This document shows positions 55,433-63,836 of a DNA stretch of 64,000 bases, piece after piece (position 1 is the first letter of the stretch; every line of letters starts with the position of its first letter). This DNA is from Bog-756 sp963776225 (GTDB taxonomy: Bacteria > Actinomycetota > Acidimicrobiia > Acidimicrobiales > RAAP-2): the NCBI GenBank assembly GCA_963776225.1, contig CAVZLL010000004.1:992001-1056000 (forward strand). Direction: 5' to 3'. The position numbers and the translations under genes are program-made. Under the pieces are notes generated by a model that ran no database searches, was not told the DNA's origin, and saw only the letters and a program-made list of their open reading frames with translations.

Positions 55433-57655
55433 ATGAAGGCCCTCGCCATCTGGTGCGTCCGCCACCGAATCGCCGTGCTGCTGCTCTGGCTGACCGCGCT
55501 CATCGCGATGACCCTCGCGTCGCAGTCGATCGGCACCGCGTACTCGAACAGCTTCTCGCTGCCCAACACCGAGTCGACCCAGGCACTCGACCTGCTGCAG
55601 TCCGCCGCACCCAAGCGGGCCGGCGACCAGGAGCAGATCGTCGTCCACACGGCCACCGGAACCAGGGTCACCGACCCCGCGGTCATGGACGCGGTCACCA
55701 CCATGCTCGCCAAGGTGGCCAAGGTGGACCACGTCACGGAGATCGCCAGCCCGTACGGACCCCTGGGTGCCCAGCAGATCAGCCCCGACGGCCGGACCGC
55801 GTTCGCCACGGTGACCTTCGACAGGCTCGGGGCCAACATCTCGATTCCTCTGGCCAAGCAGTTCGTCACGGCGGCCCAGTCGGCGGCCGGCCCGACGCTC
55901 CAGGTGGCCGTCGCCGGACAGGTGGCCGAGGAGGCCAACCGGGTCCCCTTCGGCGGCACCGGTCTCGGCGTGCTGCTGGCCGGGGTCGTCCTCCTCCTCG
56001 TCTTCGGCTCGGTGTTCGCCATGGCGCTTCCACTGCTGTCGGCCCTGGCGTCGCTCGGTACCGCCATCGGGGTGATCGGGTTGTTGAGCCACGTGCTCAA
56101 GATGCCGATGTTCTCCACCGAACTGGTCCTCCTGATCGGGCTCGGGGTGGGGGTCGACTACGCGCTCTTCATCGTGACCCGGCACCGGCAGGCCCTCATC
56201 GCCGGAGGTGACGTCGAGTCCTCGGTCGCCACGGCGATCGACACCTCGGGCCGGGCCGTGCTGTTCGCCGGGATCATCGTGTGCATCGCCCTGCTCGGCA
56301 TGTTCGCGCTCGGGGTGACCTTCCTCTACGGCCTGGCCATCGCCGCGTCCATCGGGGTGCTGTTCACCATGATCGCCGCGCTCACGCTGCTGCCGGCCCT
56401 GCTCTCGTTCATCGGGCCGCGGGTGATGAGCCGGAGACAGCGCCGGGAGCTCGAGGCCAACGGACCGCGGATCGTCGGCGCCGGCACCAAGGGGTTCTGG
56501 CCGAGGTGGGCCGACACGGTCCGCGCCCGGCCGATCCTCCCCGCGGTCGCGGCATTCGCCGTGGTGGTCCTGGTGGCCCTCCCCTTCTTCTCGATGCGCC
56601 TCGGCATCTCCGACCAGGGCAACGACCCGACCTCGACCACGACCCGGCAGGCCTACGACCTGCTGGCGGAAGGCTTCGGTCCCGGCTTCAACGGGCCGCT
56701 GCTGCTGGTGACCACGCACGAGGGTCAGGCCGATGCCCAGACCCTGGACCGCCTCGAGCAGGCGGTGGCCCGGCAACCCGGCGTCGCCCGAGTCGTCCCG
56801 CCTCTCGTGCTGCCGGCCAAGGACGGCACACAGGTCTCGCTGCTCACGGTGTACCCGTCCTCGTCACCCCAGGCGGCAGCCACCACCGCGCTCATCGATC
56901 ACCTGCGCACGGAGACGATCCCCGCGGTGGTCGACGGAACCGGGACGAGCGTGTTCGTCGGTGGCAACACCGCGATCTTCGCCGACTTCGCCAACGTGCT
57001 CTCGAGCCGGCTGCCCCTCTTCATCGGCTTGGTGGTCGTCCTCTCCTTCCTCCTCCTCTCGCTGGTCTTCCGCAGCGTGGTGATCCCGCTCACCGCGGCA
57101 GCCATGAACCTCCTCTCCATCGGCGCAGCGTTCGGCGTGCTGGTCGCCGTCTTCCAGTGGGGCTGGCTCGGCCCGGTCTTCCAGGTCAACCGTCCCGGCC
57201 CGATCGAGGCCTTCCTCCCGGTGATGCTCTTCGCCATCCTGTTCGGGCTCTCGATGGACTACGAGGTCTTCCTCATCTCGCGCATCCGTGAGGAGTGGCT
57301 CAAGTCCGGGGACAACGGCCGTGCGGTGCGCAACGGCCTGGCCGCGACCGGCAAGACCATCACCGCCGCCGCCCTCATCATGATCCTGGTCTTCGGGTCG
57401 TTCATCCTGGGTGGCATCCGGGTGATCAAGGAGTTCGGGCTGGGCCTCTCGGCGGGCATCCTGATCGATGCGGTGTTCATCCGGATGGCGATCGTCCCAG
57501 CGCTCATGTTCCTCTTCGGGAAGGCGAACTGGTGGTTCCCGAGATGGCTCGACCGGCTCATGCCCCGCGTCTCGGTCGACCCCGACCTGCCCGCCGACCA
57601 GGGACCGCCCGACAGCCAACCACCGGCGCCGACGACCGAGCCGGTCCACGCCTGA
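55433..57655 (+). CDS. MMPL/RND-family transporter
   Basis: 740-residue membrane transporter with the two-fold MMPL architecture: TM1, a periplasmic domain, TM2-6 with GVGVDYALFIVTRHR, a second periplasmic domain, then TM8-12 with FGLSMDYEVFLISRIREEW. The Asp-Tyr pairs in TM4 and TM10 are the proton-relay residues of MmpL proteins. Such proteins export lipids or siderophores in actinobacteria; the cargo is not evident. AGGAG lies about 10 bases before the ATG. A Pro-rich C-terminal tail is cytoplasmic. Confidence 0.93.
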   Translation: MKALAIWCVRHRIAVLLLWLTALIAMTLASQSIGTAYSNSFSLPNTESTQALDLLQSAAPKRAGDQEQIVVHTATGTRVTDPAVMDAVTTMLAKVAKVDHVTEIASPYGPLGAQQISPDGRTAFATVTFDRLGANISIPLAKQFVTAAQSAAGPTLQVAVAGQVAEEANRVPFGGTGLGVLLAGVVLLLVFGSVFAMALPLLSALASLGTAIGVIGLLSHVLKMPMFSTELVLLIGLGVGVDYALFIVTRHRQALIAGGDVESSVATAIDTSGRAVLFAGIIVCIALLGMFALGVTFLYGLAIAASIGVLFTMIAALTLLPALLSFIGPRVMSRRQRRELEANGPRIVGAGTKGFWPRWADTVRARPILPAVAAFAVVVLVALPFFSMRLGISDQGNDPTSTTTRQAYDLLAEGFGPGFNGPLLLVTTHEGQADAQTLDRLEQAVARQPGVARVVPPLVLPAKDGTQVSLLTVYPSSSPQAAATTALIDHLRTETIPAVVDGTGTSVFVGGNTAIFADFANVLSSRLPLFIGLVVVLSFLLLSLVFRSVVIPLTAAAMNLLSIGAAFGVLVAVFQWGWLGPVFQVNRPGPIEAFLPVMLFAILFGLSMDYEVFLISRIREEWLKSGDNGRAVRNGLAATGKTITAAALIMILVFGSFILGGIRVIKEFGLGLSAGILIDAVFIRMAIVPALMFLFGKANWWFPRWLDRLMPRVSVDPDLPADQGPPDSQPPAPTTEPVHA

Positions 57656-57676
57656 GCCCACGCCGTCGGTCCGCGA

Positions 57677-57997
57677 TCAGTCCTTGAGCTCGACGATCAC
57701 CTCGAGGTAGGCCTCGGACCCGACGTTGCGTGCCGCCTCCAGGCCGCCGCGGACGACCGACACCACCGCTCCCGGGACGACATCGGCCTCCAGGTAGGCT
57801 CGGAAGGGGCCCTCCGAGTTCGGCTCGGGCACCACCGCGATCCGGTCACCGGCCACCTGCACGAGGAGGTGGTCGAGCGTGTGGTGGTGGACGGCACCCG
57901 TCTCGCCCGGGGCCAGGCGAACCTCCCAGACCCGCACCCGGTCGTTCTCGAGGAGCAGCCTGGTCCCGACGTCCCCGAGCTCCGGGGGCGGGGTCAT
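57677..57997 (-). CDS. cupin-domain protein
   Basis: 106-residue single-domain cupin (RVRVWEVRLAPGETGAVHHH, then TLDHLLVQVAGD). The HHH-x3-DH cluster in the first cupin motif supplies likely metal ligands; the second motif is weak. Could be an isomerase, dioxygenase-like or regulatory small-molecule binder. The ATG overlaps the tetR stop by 4 bases, so it is co-transcribed with the regulator. Confidence 0.82.
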   Translation of the reverse strand: MTPPPELGDVGTRLLLENDRVRVWEVRLAPGETGAVHHHTLDHLLVQVAGDRIAVVPEPNSEGPFRAYLEADVVPGAVVSVVRGGLEAARNVGSEAYLEVIVELKD

Positions 57998-58665
57998 CGC
58001 CTGCTCCCGGCGACACCGACCGGGCCGGGAACGCCCACCCCGCCGAGGCAGAAGGACACGGTGTGGGCGATCGTCGTCGGGGACGGCCGGGTCCCCGCGA
58101 TGAGGTGGGAGTGCAGGATGCCGAAGACCAGCCGGTAGACGGCCTCGGCGTCCCGGCGGGTCCTGCCCACCGGGGTGCCTGCGGGCGCGAGGTCCCCGAG
58201 CGCGTCCGCCAGCAGGGCCACCAGCAGATCGACCGACTCGCGCTGTTCCTCGGGGAACCGCTCGGAGAGCCGGTCCTCGTTGGCCAGGAAGGGCCGGGTG
58301 CGCGCCGCCGCCCGGGGAGTCGACGCCTGCGCGAGCACCCCCTCGATCCAGGCCCGGACCCGGTCGGTCGGCGTGGAGGCAGCTGCCATGCGGTGCTCGA
58401 GCGAGGCGACCAGACGTCGCCGTCCGTCATCGAGCAGCGCCAGCAGGAGCTCGTCCTTCGAGCGGAACAGGCGGTAGAAGGCCTGGGTCGAGAGGCCGGT
58501 GTGAGCCAGGATGTCGCGGAGCGACGGTTCGAGGGATCCGGTGCGTTCGACGAGCTCGTAGGTGGCCTCGACGATCCGCTGCATCTCCTCGGAGTACTCG
58601 GCCTGGCGGTCCGCGACCGAGCGTTCGACCGCCCGTCGCGCAAGGGCGTCGGTCAGCCGCGCCAT
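57994..58665 (-). CDS. TetR family regulator of the ligase/oxidoreductase cluster
   Basis: 223 residues. Helix-turn-helix in about residues 25-72 (SLEPSLRDILAHTGLSTQAF, YRLFRSKDELLLALL), helical ligand domain after. Divergent from the AMP-ligase gene; the 76-base gap holds a palindrome that overlaps its own promoter, so autorepression is likely. The same half-site recurs at the promoter of the downstream oxidoreductase operon. The ligand could be an acyl-CoA, by analogy with other TetR repressors of catabolic ligases. Confidence 0.87.
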   Translation of the reverse strand: MARLTDALARRAVERSVADRQAEYSEEMQRIVEATYELVERTGSLEPSLRDILAHTGLSTQAFYRLFRSKDELLLALLDDGRRRLVASLEHRMAAASTPTDRVRAWIEGVLAQASTPRAAARTRPFLANEDRLSERFPEEQRESVDLLVALLADALGDLAPAGTPVGRTRRDAEAVYRLVFGILHSHLIAGTRPSPTTIAHTVSFCLGGVGVPGPVGVAGSRR

Positions 58666-58696
58666 CGGGCTCCTCGCCGCACACCGTCCATACCCC

Positions 58697-58725
58697 ACTC
58701 TAAGATCACTGTTCTCGCAGGGCAA
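58697..58725 (-). promoter_or_regulatory. tetR promoter
   Basis: Minus strand: TTGCCC (58720-58725) and TAGAGT (58697-58702) separated by 17 bases. The inverted repeat at 58707-58733 covers the spacer and the -35 box. Confidence 0.55.
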
Positions 58726-58733
58726 GAACACTG
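58707..58733. promoter_or_regulatory. inverted repeat, candidate TetR operator 1
   Basis: CACTGTTCT (58707-58715) and AGAACACTG (58725-58733), 8 of 9 positions symmetric, 9-base spacer. It lies between divergent tetR and ligase genes, 9 bases from the ligase ATG. Confidence 0.65.
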
Positions 58734-58741
58734 GAGTAGGG

Positions 58742-60211
58742 ATGCCGATGGGGACCGACCGCCTGCTGATCGGGGACGTGTTCACCAACGCGGCGCTCGC
58801 CGTGCCCGATCGGACCGCCGCCGCCCTCGGAGCACGGTCGCTCACCTTCGGCACCCTCGAGTCGACGGCCAACCGGATGGCACGCCTGCTCGGGTCGCTC
58901 GGCGTGCGGCCCGGCACCCGGGTGCTGCTCTGGAGCCTGACCGATCTCGGCGCGGTGCCCCTCTTCGCCGCCCTGGCCAAGGTCGGGGCGATCCTGCTGC
59001 CGATCAACGGCCGTCTCGGGGCCGACGAAGCGGCCGGGATCACGGCCGCGTGCCGGCCCGACCTGGTGGTGACCGACACGGTCCGCCCGGTCGCGGCTTC
59101 GGCCGCACCGACCATGACCCTCGACGAGCTGTCCGAACGCGCCGCCGCCTTCGACGCGGGCCCCTTCCGCGACGACCGGGTCTCCGGGCGCGACCCCCAT
59201 GTTGCGTTCTATACCAGCGGGAGCACCGGACGTCCCAAGGGGGCGGTGCTCTCACACGCCTGCAGCTACCTCCGGACCCACCCCGGCGCGCTGCCCGAGC
59301 CGCGCGGGGCGATGGTGTGCCCCTATCCCCTCTTCCACATGGGCGCGTGGACCATCGCGCTGCAGCAATGGCAGGGGCGCGACACGGTCGTCCTCCTCGA
59401 CGGTTCCGGAGCGGAGGAGATCTGCGAGGCGGTCGAGCGCCATCGCGCCACCCGGCTCAACTGCATCCCCGCACTCTGGCAGCGGGTCATCGACCTGGTC
59501 GGCCCGTCGGGTGCCCGGGCCCTCTCGACGCTCCGGTTCGCCGACACCGGGACCTCGGCGACCCCGCCCGACCTGCTCGCCGCCATCGAGTCCCTGCTCC
59601 CCGATGCGCACCTCCGGGTGTTCTACGGATCGACCGAGGCGGGCAGCGTGACCTGTCTCGACCACGCGGACATCGCCCGGAAGCCCGGAAGCTGCGGGCC
59701 GCCGGCTCCCGGGGTGCGGGTGCGCACCGACCCGCAGGGTGAGCTGCAGGTCGCCAGCCCGGTGCTGTTCGACGGTTACCTGGACGACCCGGCCGCGACC
59801 GAGGCCTGCATGGTCGAGGGGTGGTTCCGGACCGGGGATGTGGCCGAGGTGGACGACGACGGCTTCGTCCGGATCGTGGGCCGGCTCGGGGACCTGCTCC
59901 GCACCGGCGGCGAGACCGTCGTCCCCGCCGAGGTCGAGGCGGTGCTCTCCGGTCACCCCTCGATCGGCGAGGTCGCGGTGGTCGGGCTGCCGGACCCGCG
60001 GTGGGGCGAGGTGATCTGTGCGGTGGTGGTCGCTGCACCCGGGCAGCCCCCGCCCACCCTCGACGGGCTGCGGGCGTGGTGCGACGGCCGCCTGGCCCCG
60101 TTCAAGCACCCGCGACTGCTGCGCCAGGTCGACGCCCTTCCCCGCACCGACTCGACCGGCCAGGTCCAACGGCGCCTGCTCGCCGAACGACTCGACGCCG
60201 GATCCGGATGA
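58742..60211 (+). CDS. AMP-dependent acyl-CoA synthetase/ligase
   Basis: ANL-superfamily ligase of 489 residues. Core motifs: P-loop FYTSGSTGRPKGA, VFYGSTEAGS, GWFRTGDVAEVDDDGF and the C-terminal LPRTDSTGQVQR, where the usual catalytic Lys after Gly is replaced by Gln (the family normally has G-K), so thioesterification or adenylation may be impaired or supported by another residue. GGAG is 5 bases before ATG 58742; a second ATG at 58748 is possible. It precedes the oxidoreductase operon by 40 bases but has its own promoter region. Confidence 0.87.
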   Translation: MPMGTDRLLIGDVFTNAALAVPDRTAAALGARSLTFGTLESTANRMARLLGSLGVRPGTRVLLWSLTDLGAVPLFAALAKVGAILLPINGRLGADEAAGITAACRPDLVVTDTVRPVAASAAPTMTLDELSERAAAFDAGPFRDDRVSGRDPHVAFYTSGSTGRPKGAVLSHACSYLRTHPGALPEPRGAMVCPYPLFHMGAWTIALQQWQGRDTVVLLDGSGAEEICEAVERHRATRLNCIPALWQRVIDLVGPSGARALSTLRFADTGTSATPPDLLAAIESLLPDAHLRVFYGSTEAGSVTCLDHADIARKPGSCGPPAPGVRVRTDPQGELQVASPVLFDGYLDDPAATEACMVEGWFRTGDVAEVDDDGFVRIVGRLGDLLRTGGETVVPAEVEAVLSGHPSIGEVAVVGLPDPRWGEVICAVVVAAPGQPPPTLDGLRAWCDGRLAPFKHPRLLRQVDALPRTDSTGQVQRRLLAERLDAGSG

Positions 60212-60212
60212 G

Positions 60213-60242
60213 TTGCAGAACACTGTTTTGGCTGGATAAGAT
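60213..60242 (+). promoter_or_regulatory. promoter of the oxidoreductase operon with TetR half-site
   Basis: TTGCAG (60213-60218) and TAAGAT (60237-60242), 18 bases apart; a start near 60249 leaves only about 3 bases before GTG 60252. AGAACACTG (60217-60225), identical to one arm of the operator at 58725-58733, sits in the spacer, and TAAGATC(A/G)CTG(T/C)TCT is also shared between the two sites (58701 and 60237). Confidence 0.65.
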
Positions 60243-60251
60243 CGCTGCTCT

Positions 60252-60830
60252 GTGGAACGCGAGCTGATCATGACCGGCATCGGGGGCCAGGGGATCCAGC
60301 TGGCCGCCGCGGTGCTGGCACGGGCCGCCGTCCTGGAGGGTCGCGAGGTCCAGGTCTTCGGCAGCTACGGCGGGATGATGCGGGGCGGTCCCACCGAGTC
60401 GACCCTGGTCGTCGGGGACGACCCGATCGCGGCGCCCCCGACCGCCGGCTCGACCTGGTCGGCGCTGCTCATGCACCACGAGCACGCCGGCCCGGTCCTC
60501 GCCAGGCTCCGCCCCGACGGCGTCGTCCTGGTGAACTCGAGCGTGGTCCGCCCCGGGACGGTGGAGGGGGCCTTCGCCGTCGTCGAGGTGCCCGCCGGGG
60601 AGATCGCCGGGCCGGTCGGTGGCGAGATGCTCGCATCGATGGTCCTGCTCGGGGCCTATGCGGCGGCCACCGGCATGGTCGGCGCCGAGTCCCTGTCGGC
60701 CGTGGTGGAGACCTCGCTGCCGCCGTACCGGGCGCACCACGCCGAGCGCAACCGGGCGGCACTGCAGGCCGGGTTCGACTCGGTGCCGCCGGCGACGGTC
60801 CCGGCGTGGCCCGGTCGGCTGGTCGCCTGA
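60252..60830 (+). CDS. 2-oxoacid:acceptor oxidoreductase, gamma subunit
   Basis: 192-residue gamma/CoA-binding domain subunit of the pyruvate:ferredoxin oxidoreductase superfamily. Signature IMTGIGGQGIQLAAAVLARA and VFGSYGGMMRGGPTESTLVV. In the holoenzyme it supports CoA binding and subunit assembly. First gene of the operon gamma, ferredoxin, alpha, beta. Start GTG with a near-leaderless promoter. Confidence 0.9.
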   Translation: MERELIMTGIGGQGIQLAAAVLARAAVLEGREVQVFGSYGGMMRGGPTESTLVVGDDPIAAPPTAGSTWSALLMHHEHAGPVLARLRPDGVVLVNSSVVRPGTVEGAFAVVEVPAGEIAGPVGGEMLASMVLLGAYAAATGMVGAESLSAVVETSLPPYRAHHAERNRAALQAGFDSVPPATVPAWPGRLVA

Positions 60831-61090
60831 TGTCACCGGACGGCACCGTCACCCGCGGGACCCTGGTCATCGATGTCGACGCGTGCAAGGGCTGCCGTCT
60901 GTGCGTCGACAGCTGCCCCCCGGGAGTGCTGGTCATGACCGATCACGAGACCAACGCCCGCGGCTACCGCTATCCACTGCTCCGGCCCGGCTGCACCGGA
61001 TGCCTGGCCTGCTCGCAGATCTGCCCGGACTTCGTCTTCCAGGTCTACAAGTACACGACGCCCGTCGAGACCGCCGGGGACACGGCATGA
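60830..61090 (+). CDS. 2-oxoacid:acceptor oxidoreductase, delta (2x[4Fe-4S] ferredoxin) subunit
   Basis: 86-residue dicluster ferredoxin with two intact C-x2-C-x2-C-x3-C-P motifs (CKGCRLCVDSCPPG and CTGCLACSQICPDF). It carries electrons from the thiamine centre of the oxidoreductase. The ATG shares its A with the upstream stop (TGATG). Confidence 0.92.
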   Translation: MSPDGTVTRGTLVIDVDACKGCRLCVDSCPPGVLVMTDHETNARGYRYPLLRPGCTGCLACSQICPDFVFQVYKYTTPVETAGDTA

Positions 61091-62172
61091 CCGCGACCGC
61101 CGCGCCCGAGCGCCGGCTGCTCCAGGGGAGCGAGGCCATCGCCGAGGCGATGATCGCCGCCGGATGCCGCTTCTTCGCCGGGTACCCGATGACCCCGTTC
61201 ACCGAGGTGCTCGAGCAGATGGCCGCCAAGCTTCCCGAGGTCGGCGGGGTGTGCATGAACGCGGAGAGCGAGCTCGAAGCCGTCGGCATGGCCTGGGGGG
61301 CGGCGGCCACCGGCGTCCGCTCGGCGACCGGATCGACCGGCCAGGGCCTCTCCCTCATGCAGGAGTCGCTCGCCGAGATCACCCTCGCCCGGCTTCCCCT
61401 GGTCGTCCTCGACATGGCCAGGGCGCAGGGGGACTACTTCCAGGCCACCCGCGGGGGCGGCCACGGCGACTACCGGCACATCGTGCTCGCCCCGGCCGAC
61501 TCGGCCGAGGCGGTCGAGCTGATCCTCCTCGCCTTCGCCCTCGCCGAGCGGTGGCGCAATCCGGTCCTGGTCATGGGTGACTACTACCTCGCCCACACCG
61601 CGCGGTCGGTGATCGTCCCGGCGCCGGTCGACACGGCCACCCCGGAGTGGGCGCTCGACGGCTCGACGGGGGGGACCGGCCAGGCCAAGCTGCTCTCGTT
61701 CCTCGGGAGCCACAAGCAGCGCGACGACGTCGGGTACGACCTCTCGGTCCACTACGCCGCGTGCGCCGCCCACACCCTCGAGATGACCCGCGGCGTCGAG
61801 CCGCTCGCCGAAACAGGCCTCACCGAGGATGCCGACGTGGTGGTGGTGGCGTTCGGTACCCCCGGCCGCTACGTCCAGGCCGCGGTGCGCTCGCTGCGGG
61901 CCGACGGTGCGCGGGTGGGGTACGTCCGCCCGATCACCCTGTTCCCGTTCCCGAGCGAGGCGGTCGCTGCGGCAGCGGACGGCGCACGGGCGGTGGCGGT
62001 CTACGAGAACAACCAGGGACAGATGGTCGACGACGTGCGGCTCGCGGTGCTCGGGAGCGCGCCGGTCCACTTCATCGGGGGCCTCAGCCTCGACCACTCG
62101 GGCTTCGGGATCGCCCCCGACCTCGACGTCGGGGTGATCCGGCAGCGGATCGAGCAGGTGCTGCCCGCATGA
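61087..62172 (+). CDS. 2-oxoacid:acceptor oxidoreductase, alpha subunit
   Basis: 361 residues: pyrimidine-binding domain I (FFAGYPMTPFTEVLEQM, then AESELEAVGMAWGAAATGVR, ATGSTGQGLSLMQESLAE) and domain II (VVVAFGTPGRYVQAAV, GYVRPITLFPFP). Binds thiamine diphosphate with the beta subunit and accepts a 2-oxoacid such as oxoglutarate, a branched-chain oxoacid or an aryl pyruvate; the specificity is not determinable. The ATG overlaps the ferredoxin stop by 4 bases. Confidence 0.93.
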   Translation: MTATAAPERRLLQGSEAIAEAMIAAGCRFFAGYPMTPFTEVLEQMAAKLPEVGGVCMNAESELEAVGMAWGAAATGVRSATGSTGQGLSLMQESLAEITLARLPLVVLDMARAQGDYFQATRGGGHGDYRHIVLAPADSAEAVELILLAFALAERWRNPVLVMGDYYLAHTARSVIVPAPVDTATPEWALDGSTGGTGQAKLLSFLGSHKQRDDVGYDLSVHYAACAAHTLEMTRGVEPLAETGLTEDADVVVVAFGTPGRYVQAAVRSLRADGARVGYVRPITLFPFPSEAVAAAADGARAVAVYENNQGQMVDDVRLAVLGSAPVHFIGGLSLDHSGFGIAPDLDVGVIRQRIEQVLPA

Positions 62173-62957
62173 CCGGGTTCGTCCCGACCGACCGGGCACC
62201 GGAGGAGCCTGCCCGCCTGGTCGGCGACTTCCTGCCCGAGCTCATCGACGTGGGGGCCCACCAGCTCTGCCCGGGGTGCGGTGAGCCGGTCGCGATGCGC
62301 TGCGTCCTCGAGTCGGTCGCCGAGCTCGGGCTCGCGCAGCGGACCATCGCCGTGTTCGGCATCGGCTGCTACACGGCGTTCTCCAACAACCTCGACGTGG
62401 AGGTGCTCCAGGCCCTGCACGGACGCGCGCCGTCCGTCGCCACCGGGGTCAAGCGGGCCCGGCCCGAAACGATCGTCCTCACCGTGCAGGGCGACGGCGA
62501 CATGGTGAGCGAAGGCCTCCAGGAGGTGCTCCACACCGCCGCACGGGGCGAGCGGGTCACCTGCATCATGCTCAACAACGGGGTCTTCGGGGAGACCGGG
62601 GGCCACATGTCGGCCGCGACCGTGCTCGGGCAGCGGACCAAGACCAGCCTCGAGGGACGGGACCCGGAGCGTCACGGTCGTCCGATCCAGCTCAGCTCGC
62701 TCCTGGCCCAGCTCGACGGGACCGCGTTCGTCGCCCGCGGGGCGGTCAACAGCGCCGGCAACGTGGCCCGCACCAAGAAGATGGTGCTGCGCGCCCTCGA
62801 GGCGCAGGTGCGGGGCGAGGGCTTCTCGTTCGTCGAGATCCTCACCATGTGCCCCACCGGCTGGTTCGTCGAGACCGAGGAGGGCCCCGGCTACCTGGAG
62901 GACCACCTCGCCGCCGTCCATACGCCGGGGATCCTCAAGGACACCCTCGCCCGATGA
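62169..62957 (+). CDS. 2-oxoacid:acceptor oxidoreductase, beta subunit
   Basis: 262 residues. LCPGCGEP near the N-terminus and GIGCY give cluster cysteines; the thiamine-binding motif is TVQGDGDMVSEG (GDG) with LNNGVFGETGG (N-N) about 30 residues on. Pairs with the alpha subunit. The ATG overlaps the alpha stop (ATGA). 27 bases separate it from the TIM-barrel gene. Confidence 0.93.
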   Translation: MTGFVPTDRAPEEPARLVGDFLPELIDVGAHQLCPGCGEPVAMRCVLESVAELGLAQRTIAVFGIGCYTAFSNNLDVEVLQALHGRAPSVATGVKRARPETIVLTVQGDGDMVSEGLQEVLHTAARGERVTCIMLNNGVFGETGGHMSAATVLGQRTKTSLEGRDPERHGRPIQLSSLLAQLDGTAFVARGAVNSAGNVARTKKMVLRALEAQVRGEGFSFVEILTMCPTGWFVETEEGPGYLEDHLAAVHTPGILKDTLAR

Positions 62958-62984
62958 GCCGGGGAACGGCAGGGTACTGAGCTG

Positions 62985-63836
62985 ATGGGCCCCGACGACC
63001 TGGTGCTCTGCTCGGGCACCCTCCCCCGGGGCGTGCCCTTCACCGAACGACTCGCCGCGGCGTCCGGCGCCGGGTTCGCCGCGATCTCTCTCTGGGGACG
63101 GGACTACGCGGCCGCCCGGGCGGAGGGCCACAGCGACGCCGATCTGGGCGCCCTGCTCGCCGACCACGGCCTTGTGGTCGCCGAGCTCGACCCGGCCTGG
63201 TGGTGGCTGCCCGGTGCCGCCGACGTCCGCATCGATCCGGCCCACGACGCCGAGGATGTCTTCCGGTTCGGCGAAGCCGACCTGTTCTCGGTCGCCGACG
63301 CGGTCGGCGCGCGCTCGCTCAACGCGGTCGACGTGTTCGGCGGGACCTGGGACGTCGACGGCGCCGCCGAGGCGTTCGCCGGCCTCTGCGGGAGGGCTGC
63401 CGAGCACGACCTCCTGGTGCACCTCGAGTGGCTCCCCTGGTCCCGGATCCCCGACCTGGCGACCGCGCTCGACATCGTCCGCCGGGCCGACGCGCCCAAC
63501 GGGGGGATCAACGTCGACGCCTGGCACCTGGTGCGCTCGGCGACCCCGCTCGCCGACCTGGCGGCGGTCCCCGGCCAGCTCGTCCTCGGCGTGCAACTCG
63601 ACGACGGTCCGGCGGCCGCCGAAGGGGACCTGGTCACGGCCACCCTCCACCAGCGGGCGCTGCCCGGCGAGGGCGAATTCGATCTCGGCGGCATCCTCGA
63701 CGCCCTCCGGGCGACCGGGACCGCGGCCCCGACCGGCGTCGAGGTGTTCAGCGACGCGCTCCACGACCACCCGGCCGCCGAGGCGGCGCTGCTCGCCGCC
63801 CGGGCCACGAGGGCGGTCCTCGGGGAACCCGGGTGA
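62985..63836 (+). CDS. sugar phosphate isomerase/epimerase-like TIM-barrel protein
   Basis: 283 residues of the xylose-isomerase-like/AP-endonuclease-2 TIM barrel family. Possible metal ligands: Glu in LVHLEWLPWS, Asp/His in GINVDAWHLVR, Gln-Leu-Asp in LGVQLDDGP and the late Glu in GVEVFSD. Similar enzymes act on sugar acids, inositols or hydroxypyruvate. It follows the oxidoreductase operon and overlaps the next oxidoreductase gene by 4 bases, suggesting a shared catabolic route. Confidence 0.82.
   Translation: MGPDDLVLCSGTLPRGVPFTERLAAASGAGFAAISLWGRDYAAARAEGHSDADLGALLADHGLVVAELDPAWWWLPGAADVRIDPAHDAEDVFRFGEADLFSVADAVGARSLNAVDVFGGTWDVDGAAEAFAGLCGRAAEHDLLVHLEWLPWSRIPDLATALDIVRRADAPNGGINVDAWHLVRSATPLADLAAVPGQLVLGVQLDDGPAAAEGDLVTATLHQRALPGEGEFDLGGILDALRATGTAAPTGVEVFSDALHDHPAAEAALLAARATRAVLGEPG

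Noticed and set aside
55126..55436. Plus-strand frame encoding MAEPSGGI repeats as a repeat-containing precursor peptide
   Set aside because: The open frame is a by-product of the 24-base unit, has no ribosome binding site and overlaps the phosphatase gene in antisense.
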